Program-made: the position numbers and the translations under genes | Part shown: positions 35,401-44,748 of the stretch, in pieces | Layout: each line of letters opens with the position of its first letter | Numbering within the stretch: the first letter of the stretch is position 1 | Assembly: GCF_032854445.1 (NCBI RefSeq) | Contig: NW_027018303.1 | Coordinates: 1 to 44,748 of the forward strand | From: Liolophura sinensis | Lineage: Eukaryota > Mollusca > Polyplacophora > Chitonida > Chitonidae | Length of the DNA stretch: 44,748 bases | Direction of reading: 5' to 3' | The notes under the pieces: generated by a model | The model's database searches: none | The model's input: the letters and a program-made list of their open reading frames with translations, nothing else | Told to the model about the DNA's origin: nothing

Positions 35401-36860
35401 ACTGACCCACATCAATAAGGTGCCAAAAGATGCGCAATTGGGCCAGGGATCTCCAGCTGTTGAAAAATTGCAAATTTCCTTGGTTTCCATGGAGTAAGAG
35501 CCGTTGCTGGGCACGTGATCTTGACATCAATGATTATTCATTTGTGGCTACAGCCAAAAGTATTGGTCGGAGAGCAACGCGGTTTGCACCATTCGATTTC
35601 TCGTCAAAAAATACGTCGGATTAGCCTCTTACCAGCAGCATTGGAACAGTTTTTCCACTTTTGGATTTTTGCCTGGTCTTTTTGCGAATTGAAATCGGCT
35701 ACATTAACTATGTACAATCGCGACTGGTCATTACTATATTCAACTTTTCATTATAAGTTATGTGCCCTTCGGTAGCCCAGACGACGTCAAATCTTTGGGC
35801 CAAGCCCATTTAACTCACCCAGCAAATGTCTTACTTCTAAGTCGAAGACAAACTCAATGTCTTTATCTACATGTAGAAAAACCACACCATTTGTATATAA
35901 AAAAAACACAAGGTACTTGATACAGTCCGCTGTAAAAAGTACAATTGAACACTGACCCACATCAATAAGGTGCCAAAAGATGCGTAATTGGGCCAGGCAT
36001 CTCCAGCTGTTGATAAATTGCAAATTTCCTTGGTTTCCATGGAGTAAGAGCCGTTGCTGGGCACGTGATCTTGACATCAATGATTATTCATTTGTGGCTA
36101 CAGCCAAAAGTATTGGTCGGAGAGCAACGCGGTTTGCACCATTCGATTTCTCGTCAAAAAATACGTCGGATTAGCCTCTTACCAGCAGCATTGGAACAGT
36201 TTTTCCACTTTTGGATTTTTGCCTGGTCTTTTTGCGAATTGAAATCGGCTACATTAACTATGTACAATCGCGACTGGTCATTACTATATTCAACTTTTCA
36301 TTATAAGTTATGTGCCCTTCGGTAGCCCAGACGACGTCAAATCTTTGGGCCAAGCCCATTTAACTCACATAGCAAATGTCTTACTTCTAAGTCGAAGACA
36401 AACTCAATGTCTTTATCTACATGTAGAAAAACCACACCATTTGTATATAAAAAAACACAAGGTACTTGATACAGTCCGCTGTAAAAAGTACAATTGAACA
36501 CTGACCCACATCAATAAGGTGCCAAAAGATGCGTAATTGGGCCAGGCATCTCCAGCTGTTGATAAATTGCAAATTTCCTTGGTTTCCATGGAGTAAGAGC
36601 CGTTGCTGGGCACGTGATCTTGACATCAATGATTATTCATTTGTGGCTACAGCCAAAAGTATTGGTCGGAGAGCAACGCGGTTTGCACCATTCGATTTCT
36701 CGTCAAAAAATACGTCGGATTAGCCTCTTACCAGCAGCATTGGAACAGTTTTTCCACTTTTGGATTTTTGCCTGGTCTTTTTGCGAATTGAAATCGGCTA
36801 CATTAACTATGTACAATCGCGAGTGGTCATTACTATATTCAACTTTTCATTATAAGTTAT
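32464..36860 (+). repeat. Eight-monomer higher-order repeat, copy B (4,397 bp)
   Basis: Monomers 60-67. They match copy A at an offset of 13,192 bp, with the same series of monomer lengths and the same ordered diagnostic states. Copy B differs from A and C at two checked sites: monomer 64 has GCAAATGTC (34,729 is G) where A and C have GCAAATTTC, and monomer 67 has TTTGGGCCAAG (36,350 is C) where A and C have TTTGGGACAAG. It joins directly to copy C with no loss or gain of bases. Confidence 0.95.
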
Positions 36861-39800
36861 GTGCCCTTCGGTAGCCCAGACGACGTCAAATCTTTGGGCC
36901 AAGCCCATTTAACTCACCCAGCAAATGTCTTACTTCTAAGTCGAAGACAAACTCAATGTCTTTATCTACATGTAGAAAAACCACACCATTTGTATATAAA
37001 AAAAACACAAGGTACTTGATACAGTGCGCTGTAAAAAGTACAATTGAACACTGACCCACATCAATAAGGTGCCAAAAGATGCGCAATTGGGCCAGGCATC
37101 TCCAGCTGTTGAAAAATTGCAAATTTCCTTGGTTTCCATGGAGTAAGAGCCGTTGCTGGGCACGTGATCTTGACATCAATGATTATTCATTTGTGGCTAC
37201 AGCCAAAAGTATTGGTCGGAGAGCAACACGGTTTGCACCATTCGATTTCTCGTCAAAAAATACGTCGGATTAGCCTCTTACCAGCAGCATTGGAACAATT
37301 TTTCCACTTTTGGATTTTTGCCTGGTGTTTTTGCGAATTGAAATCGGCTACATTAACTATGTACAATCGCGACTGGTCATTACTATATTCAACTTTTCAT
37401 TATAAGTTATGTGCCCTTCGGTAGCCCAGACGACGTCAAATCTTTGGGCCAAGCCCATTTAACTCACCCAGCAAATGTCTTACTTCTAAGTCGAAGACAA
37501 ACTCAATGTCTTTATCTACATGTAGAAAAACCACACCATTTGTATATAAAAAAACACAAGGTACTTGATACAGTCCGCTGTAAAAAGTACAATTGAACAC
37601 TGACCCACATCAATAAGGTGCCAAAAGATGCGCAATTGGGCCAGGCATCTCCAGCTGTTGAAAAATTGCAAATTTCCTTGGTTTCCATGGAGTAAGAGCC
37701 GTTGCTGGGCACGTGATCTTGACATCAATGATTATTCATTTGTGGCTACAGCCAAAAGTATTGGTTGGAGAGCAACGCGGTTTGCACCATTCGATTTCTC
37801 GTCAAAAAATACGTCGGATTAGCCTCTTACCAGCAGCATTGGAACAGTTTTTCCACTTTTGGATTTTTGCCTGGTCTTTTTGCGAATTGAAATGGGCTAC
37901 ATTAACTATGTACAATCGCGACTGGTCATTACTATATTCAACTTTTCATTATAAGTTATGTGCCCTTCGGTAGCCCAGACGACGTCAAATCTTTGGGCCA
38001 AGCCCATTTAACTCACCCAGCAAATGTCTTACTTCTAAGTCGAAGACAAACTCAATGTCTTTATCTACATGTAGAAAAACCACACCATTTGTATATAAAA
38101 AAAACACAAGGTACTTGATACAGTGCGCTGTAAAAAGTACAATTGAACACTGACCCACATCAATAAGGTGCCAAAAGATGCGCAATTGGGCCAGGCATCT
38201 CCAGCTGTTGAAAAATTGCAAATTTCCTTGGTTTCCATGGAGTAAGAGCCGTTGCTGGGCACGTGATCTTGACATCAATGATTATTCATTTGTGGCTACA
38301 GCCAAAAGTATTGGTCGGAGAGCAACACGGTTTGCACCATTCGATTTCTCGTCAAAAAATACGTCGGATTAGCCTCTTACCAGCAGCATTGGAACAGTTT
38401 TTCCACTTTTGGATTTTTGCCTGGTGTTTTTGCGAATTGAAATCGGCTACATTAACTATGTACAATCGCGACTGGTCATTACTATATTCAACTTTTCATT
38501 ATAAGTTATGTGCCCTTCGGTAGCCCAGACGACGTCAAATCTTTGGGCCAAGCCCATTTAACTCACCCAGCAAATGTCTTACTTCTAAGTCGAAGACAAA
38601 CTCAATGTCTTTATCTACATGTAGAAAAACCACACCATTTGTATATAAAAAAAACACAAGGTACTTGATACAGTGCGCTGTAAAAAGTACAATTAAACAC
38701 TGACCCACATCAATAAGGTGCCAAAAGATGCGCAATTGGGCCAGGCATCTCCAGCTGTTGAAAAATTGCAAATTTCCTTGGTTTCCATGGAGTAAGAGCC
38801 GTTGCTGGGCACGTGATCTTGACATCAATGATTATTCATTTGTGGCTACAGCCAAAAGTATTGGTCGGAGAGCAACACGGTTTGCACCATTCGATTTCTC
38901 GTCAAAAAATACGTCGGATTAGCCTTTTTTCAGCAGCATTGGAACAGTTTTTCCAATTTTGGATTTTTGCCTGGTCTTTCTGCTAATTGAAATCGGCTAC
39001 ATTAACTATGTACAATCGCGACTGGTCATTACTATATTCAACTTTTCATTATAAGTTATGTGCCCTTCGGTAGCCCAGACGACGTCAAATCTTTGGGCCA
39101 AGCCCATTTAACTCATCCAGCAAATTTCTTACTTCTAAGTCGAAGACAAACTCAATGTCTTTATCTACATGTAGAAAAACCACACCATTTGTATATAAAA
39201 AAAACACAAGGTACTTGATACAGTCCGCTGTAAAAAGTACAATTGAACACTGACCCACATCAATAAGGTGCCAAAAGATGCGCAATTGGGCCAGGCATCT
39301 CCAGCTGTTGAAAAATTGCAAATTTCCTTGGTTTCCATGGAGTAAGAGCCGTTGCTGGGCACGTGATCTTGACATCAATGATTATTCATTTGTGGCTACA
39401 GCCAAAAGTATTGGTCGGAGAGCAACGCGGTTTGCACCATTCGATTTCTCGTCAAAAAATACGTCGGATTAGCCTCTTACCAACAGCATTGGAACAGTTT
39501 TTCTACTTTTGGATTTTTGCCTGGTCTTTTTGCGAATTGAAATCGGCTACATTAACTATGTACAATCGCGACTGGTCATTACTATATTCAACTTTTCATT
39601 ATAAGTTATGTGCCCTTCGGTAGCCCAGACGACGTCAAATCTTTGGGCCAAGCCCATTTAACCCACCCAGGAGTTGTCTTACTTCTAAGTCGAAGATAAA
39701 CTCAATGTCTTTATCTACATGTAGAAAAACCACACCATTTGTATATAAAAAAACACAAGGTACTTGATACAGTGCGCTGTAAAAAGTACAATTGAACACT

Positions 39801-41257
39801 GACCCACATCAATAAGGTGCCAAAAGATGCGCAATTGGGCCAGGGATCTCCAGCTGTTGAAAAATTGCAAATTTCCTTGGTTTCCATGGAGTAAGAGCCG
39901 TTGCTGGGCACGTGATCTTGACATCAATGATTATTCATTTGTGGCTACAGCCAAAAGTATTGGTCGGAGAGCAACGCGGTTTGCACCATTCGATTTCTCG
40001 TCAAAAAATACGTCGGATTAGCCTCTTACCAGCAGCATTGGAACAGTTTTTCCACTTTTGGATTTTTGCCTGGTCTTTTTGCGAATTGAAATCGGCTACA
40101 TTAACTATGTACAATCGCGACTGGTCATTACTATATTCAACTTTTCATTATAAGTTATGTGCCCTTCGGTAGCCCAGACGACGTCAAATCTTTGGGCCAA
40201 GCCCATTTAACTCACCCAGCAAATGTCTTACTTCTAAGTCGAAGACAAACTCAATGTCTTTATCTACATGTAGAAAAACCACACCATTTGTATATAAAAA
40301 AAACACAAGGTACTTGATACAGTCCGCTGTAAAAAGTACAATTGAACACTGACCCACATCAATAAGGTGCCAAAAGATGCGTAATTGGGCCAGGCATCTC
40401 CAGCTGTTGATAAATTGCAAATTTCCTTGGTTTCCATGGAGTAAGAGCCGTTGCTGGGCACGTGATCTTGACATCAATGATTATTCATTTGTGGCTACAG
40501 CCAAAAGTATTGGTCGGAGAGCAACGCGGTTTGCACCATTCGATTTCTCGTCAAAAAATACGTCGGATTAGCCTCTTACCAGCAGCATTGGAACAGTTTT
40601 TCCACTTTTGGATTTTTGCCTGGTCTTTTTGCGAATTGAAATCGGCTACATTAACTATGTACAATCGCGACTGGTCATTACTATATTCAACTTTTCATTA
40701 TAAGTTATGTGCCCTTCGGTAGCCCAGACGACGTCAAATCTTTGGGACAAGCCCATTTAACTCACATAGCAAATGTCTTACTTCTAAGTCGAAGACAAAC
40801 TCAATGTCTTTATCTACATGTAGAAAAACCACACCATTTGTATATAAAAAAACACAAGGTACTTGATACAGTCCGCTGTAAAAAGTACAATTGAACACTG
40901 ACCCACATCAATAAGGTGCCAAAAGATGCGTAATTGGGCCAGGCATCTCCAGCTGTTGATAAATTGCAAATTTCCTTGGTTTCCATGGAGTAAGAGCCGT
41001 TGCTGGGCACGTGATCTTGACATCAATGATTATTCATTTGTGGCTACAGCCAAAAGTATTGGTCGGAGAGCAACGCGGTTTGCACCATTCGATTTCTCGT
41101 CAAAAAATACGTCGGATTAGCCTCTTACCAGCAGCATTGGAACAGTTTTTCCACTTTTGGATTTTTGCCTGGTCTTTTTGCGAATTGAAATCGGCTACAT
41201 TAACTATGTACAATCGCGAGTGGTCATTACTATATTCAACTTTTCATTATAAGTTAT
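36861..41257 (+). repeat. Eight-monomer higher-order repeat, copy C (4,397 bp)
   Basis: Monomers 68-75, in direct tandem with copy B (offset 4,397) and 17,589 bp from copy A. It carries all eight diagnostic monomer types in order and ends with CGCGAGTGG (41,220), as copies A (23,631) and B (36,823) do. At two sites it sides with the distant copy A against its tandem neighbour B: T at 39,126 and A at 40,747. Confidence 0.95.
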
Positions 41258-44200
41258 GTGCCCTTCGGTAGCCCAGACGACGTCAAATCTTTGGGCCAAG
41301 CCCATTTAACTCACCCAGCAAATGTCTTACTTCTAAGTCGAAGACAAACTCAATGTCTTTATCTACATGTAGAAAAACCACACCATTTGTATATAAAAAA
41401 AACACAAGGTACTTGATACAGTGCGCTGTAAAAAGTACAATTGAACACTGACCCACATCAATAAGGTGCCAAAAGATGCGCAATTGGGCCAGGCATCTCC
41501 AGCTGTTGAAAAATTGCAAATTTCCTTGGTTTCCATGGAGTAAGAGCCGTTGCTGGGCACGTGATCTTGACATCAATGATTATTCATTTGTGGCTACAGC
41601 CAAAAGTATTGGTCGGAGAGCAACGCGGTTTGCACCATTCGATTTCTCGTCAAAAAATACGTCGGATTAGCCTCTTACCAACAGCATTGGAACAGTTTTT
41701 CTACTTTTGGATTTTTGCCTGGTCTTTTTGCGAATTGAAATCGGCTACATTAACTATGTACAATCGCGACTGGTCATTACTATATTCAACTTTTCATTAT
41801 AAGTTATGTGCCCTTCGGTAGCCCAGACGACGTCAAATCTTTGGGCCAAGCCCATTTAACTCACCCAGGAGTTGTCTTACTTCTAAGTCGAAGATAAACT
41901 CAATGTCTTTATCTACATGTAGAAAAACCACACCATTTGTATATAAAAAAACACAAGGTACTTGATACAGTCCGCTGTGAAAAGTACAATTGAACACTGA
42001 CCCACATCAATAAGGTGCCAAAAGATGCGCAATTGGGCCAGGCATCTCCAGCTGTTGAAAAATTGCAAATTTCCTTGGTTTCCATGGAGTAAGAGCCGTT
42101 GCTGGGCACGTGATCTTGACATCAATGATTATTCATTTGTGGCTACAGCCAAAAGTATTGGTCGGAGAGCAACGCGGTTTGCACCATTCGATTTCTCGTC
42201 AAAAAATACGTCGGATTAGCCTCTTACCAGCAGCATTGGAACAGTTTTTCCACTTTTGGATTTTTGCCTGGTCTTTTTGCGAATTGAAATCGGCTACATT
42301 AACTATGTACAATCGCGACTGGTCATTACTATATTCAACTTTTCATTATAAGTTATGTGCCCTTCGGTAGCCCAGACGACGTCAAATCTTTGGGCCAAGC
42401 CCATTTAACTCACCCAGCAAATGTCTTACTTCTAAGTCGAAGACAAACTCAATGTCTTTATCTACATGTAGAAAAACCACACCATTTGTATATAAAAAAA
42501 ACACAAGGTACTTGATACAGTGCGCTGTAAAAAGTACAATTGAACACTGACCCACATCAGTAAGGTGCCAAAAGATGCGCAATTGGGCCAGGCATCTCCA
42601 GCTGTTGAAAAATTGCAAATTTCCTTGGTTTCCATGGAGTAAGAGCCGTTGCTGGGCACGTGATCTTGACATCAATGATTATTCATTTGTGGCTACAGCC
42701 AAAAGTATTGGTCGGAGAGCAACGCGGTTTGCACCATTCGATTTCTCGTCAAAAAATACGTCGGATTAGCCTCTTACCAACAGCATTGGAACAGTTTTTC
42801 CACTTTTGGATTTTTGCCTGGTCTTTTTGCGAATTGAAATGGGCTACATTAACTATGTACAATCGCGACTGGTCATTACTATATTCAACTTTTCATTATA
42901 AGTTATGTGCCCTTCGGTATCCCAGACGACGTCAAATCTTTGGGCCAAGCCCATTTAACTCACCCAGCAAATGTCTTACTTCTAAGTCGAAGACAAACTC
43001 AATGTCTTTATCTACATGTAGAAAAACCACACCATTTGTATATAAAAAAAACACAAGGTACTTGATACAGTGCGCTGTAAAAAGTACAATTGAACACTGA
43101 CCCACATCAATAAGGTGCCAAAAGATGCGCAATTGGGCCAGGCATCTCCAGCTGTTGAAAAATTGCAAATTTCCTTGGTTTCCATGGAGTAAGAGCCGTT
43201 GCTGGGCACGTGATCTTGACATCAATGATTATTCATTTGTGGCTACAGCCAAAAGTATTGGTCGGAGAGCAACACGGTTTGCACCATTCGATTTCTCGTC
43301 AAAAAATACGTCGGATTAGCCTCTTATCAGCAGCATTGGAACAGTTTTTCCAATTTTGGATTTTTGCCTGGTCTTTCTGCTAATTGAAATCGGCTACATT
43401 AACTATGTACAATCGCGACTGGTCATTACTATATTCAACTTTTCATTATAAGTTATGTGCCCTTCGGTAGCCCAGACGACGTCAAATCTTTGGGCCAAGC
43501 CCATTTAACTCACCCAGCAAATGTCTTACTTCTAAGTCGAAGACAAACTCAATGTCTTTATCTACATGTAGAAAAACCACACCATTTGTATATAAAAAAA
43601 ACACAAGGTACTTGATACAGTCCGCTGTAAAAAGTACAATTGAACACTGACCCACATCAATAAGGTGCCAAAAGATGCGCAATTGGGCCAGGCATCTCCA
43701 GCTGTTGAAAAATTGCAAATTTCCTTGGTTTCCATGGAGTAAGAGCCGTTGATGGGCACATGATCTTGACATCAATGATTATTCATTTGTGGCTACAGCC
43801 AAAAGTATTGGTCGGAGAGCAACGCGGTTTGCACCATTCGATTTCTCGTCAAAAAATACGTCGGATTAGCCTCTTACCAACAGCATTGGAACAGTTTTTC
43901 TACTTTTGGATTTTTGCCTGGTCTTTTTGCGAATTGAAATCGGCTACATTAACTATGTACAATCGCGACTGGTCATTACTATATTCAACTTTTCATTATA
44001 AGTTATGTGCCCTTCGGTAGCCCAGACGACGTCAAATCTTTGGGCCAAGCCCATTTAACTCACCCAGGAGTTGTCTTACTTCTAAGTCGAAGATAAACTC
44101 AATGTCTTTATCTACATGTAGAAAAACCACACCATTTGTATATAAAAAAACACAAGGTACTTGATACAGTCCGCTGTAAAAAGTACAATTGAACACTGAC

Positions 44201-44555
44201 CCACATCAATAAGGTGCCAAAAGATGCGCAATTGGGCCAGGCATCTCCAGCTGTTGAAAAATTGCAAATTTCCTTGGTTTCCATGGAGTAAGAGCCGTTG
44301 CTGGGCACGTGATCTTGACATCAATGATTATTCATTTGTGGCTACAGCCAAAAGTATTGGTCGGAGAGCAACGCGTTTTGCACCATTCGATTTCTCGTCA
44401 AAAAATACGTCGGATTAGCCTCTTACCAGCAGCATTGGAACAGTTTTTCCACTTTTGGATTTTTGCCTGGTCTTTTTGCGAATTGAAATCGGCTACATTA
44501 ACTATGTACAATCGCGACTGGTCATTACTATATTCAACTTTTCATTATAAGTTAT

Positions 44556-44748
44556 GTGCCCTTCGGTAGCCCAGACGACGTCAAATCTTTGGGCCAAGCC
44601 CATTTAACTCACCCAGCAAATGTCTTACTTCTAAGTCGAAGACAAACTCAATGTCTTTATCTACATGTAGAAAAACCACACCATTTGTATATAAAAAAAA
44701 CACAAGGTACTTGATACAGTGCGCTGTAAAAAGTACAATTGAACACTG
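44556..44748 (+). repeat. Partial monomer 82 cut by the window end
   Basis: The first 193 bases of a monomer, with an 8-A tract and GTGCGCTG, matching monomer 50 (26,968 onward). The array clearly continues beyond the window. Confidence 0.95.

Larger units (their letters stand above)
1..44748 (+). repeat. Tandem satellite array, 549-550 bp monomer, 81 full copies plus two partial ones
   Basis: The same sequence of about 550 bp recurs head to tail across the whole window with no interruption. I set the monomer start at the conserved GTGCCCTTCGGTAGCCCAG and could place it 82 times. Spacing is almost always 549, 550 or 551 bp; outliers (538-554) fall in the first 6.6 kb. All copies have the same orientation, and no unique DNA, inserted element or gene separates them. 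G+C of one monomer (19,822-20,370) is about 41%, with about 19 CpG sites, close to what its base composition predicts. Arrays of this kind are typical of eukaryotic heterochromatin. I do not recognise the monomer family and see no likeness to 5S rDNA, tRNA, spliced-leader or telomere repeats. Strand is given by arbitrary convention. Confidence 0.99.
19234..44748 (+). repeat. Right, homogenised part of the array with higher-order structure (monomers 36-82)
   Basis: Monomer starts: 19272, 19822, 20371, 20921, 21471, 22021, 22570, 23120, 23669, 24219, 24768, 25318, 25868, 26419, 26968, 27518, 28068, 28618, 29167, 29716, 30266, 30816, 31365, 31915, 32464, 33014, 33563, 34113, 34663, 35213, 35762, 36312, 36861, 37411, 37960, 38510, 39060, 39610, 40159, 40709, 41258, 41808, 42357, 42907, 43457, 44007, 44556. 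Every length is 549, 550 or 551. Neighbouring monomers differ from one another at a few diagnostic bases, but monomers 8, 24 or 32 places apart are nearly identical, which is the signature of a higher-order repeat. I put the left limit at the rare base in CGCGAGTGG (19,234); the true join lies somewhere between about 19,180 and that base. Confidence 0.93.
36823..44748 (+). repeat. Large duplicated segment, right copy (partner of 19,234-27,160)
   Basis: From the rare base in CGCGAGTGG (36,823) to the end of the window, monomers 68-82 repeat monomers 36-50 in order. The offset is 17,589 bp, changing to 17,588 at one A-run (9 A near 26,011, 8 A near 43,592). Rare shared states include GCTGTGAAAAG (24,388 and 41,977), CATCAGTAAGG, GGTATCCCAG (25,328 and 42,917), CACATG replacing CACGTG (about 26,170 and 43,758) and GCGTTTTGC (26,786 and 44,374). 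The left end lies upstream of the first shared monomer; the right end is not reached within the window. One difference is in monomer 50 (GCGTAATT at 27,189), which falls beyond the compared end. Confidence 0.92.

Noticed and set aside
1-44748. CRISPR array
   Set aside because: The unit is about 550 bp and the whole unit repeats; there are no short repeats separated by unique spacers and no cas genes.
1-44748. Tandem rRNA, 5S, tRNA or spliced-leader gene cluster
   Set aside because: The monomer contains no stretch resembling 5S or large rRNA, no match to a tRNA B box (GGTTTGCACC near 20,191 is too poor), and no known spliced-leader sequence.
1-44748. Transposon or retroelement origin, such as terminal repeats or target-site duplications
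   Set aside because: No reverse transcriptase, transposase or terminal inverted repeats are visible, and each monomer abuts the next without target duplication. A distant origin from an element cannot be excluded, but nothing in the sequence supports it.

Overview
This window is satellite DNA from end to end. It holds one uninterrupted head-to-tail tandem array of a monomer of about 549-550 bp (roughly 41% G+C by hand count of one monomer). There are 81 complete copies, a 10-base fragment at the left edge and a 193-base fragment at the right edge. All copies lie in the same orientation. I see no unique sequence, no inserted mobile element, no RNA gene and no credible protein-coding gene. Every open frame recurs once per monomer, is short (at most about 146 codons), and opens or closes according to the length of one A-run or a single stop-codon substitution. 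An array of this size with higher-order repeat structure points to a eukaryotic nuclear chromosome, such as centromeric, pericentromeric or subtelomeric heterochromatin. I do not recognise the monomer and cannot name the organism.

Layout. (1) Positions 1 to about 19,230 (monomers 1-35) form a diverse array: many monomer subtypes, and a patchwork of partial block duplications. Examples are 1-3,366 with 9,362-12,730, 7,721-8,820 with 12,671-13,769, and a tandem four-monomer unit at 13,221-17,618. Within it, about 1-6,500 is full of one- or two-base insertions and deletions that are absent from its duplicate, which looks like low-accuracy sequence rather than biology. (2) From about 19,230 to the end (monomers 36-82) the array is far more uniform and is built from an eight-monomer higher-order unit of exactly 4,397 bp. 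Complete units lie at 19,272-23,668, 32,464-36,860 and 36,861-41,257. The 16 monomer slots between the first and second unit hold a rearranged version, including a four-monomer sub-unit (about 2,200 bp) present twice in tandem plus part of a third copy. The whole stretch 19,234-27,160 is repeated at 36,823-44,748, to the end of the window.

How it works together. Nothing here encodes a pathway. The informative content is the history of the array: nested unequal exchange or segmental duplication at one, four, eight and about 32 monomers, gene-conversion-like hybrid monomers, and a sharp boundary near 19.2 kb between an older heterogeneous part and a recently homogenised part. Each monomer also carries a fixed set of short palindromes, a TATA-like A-rich tract and an E-box-like CACGTG. 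These could matter for chromatin or transcription of the array, but no function can be shown from sequence alone.
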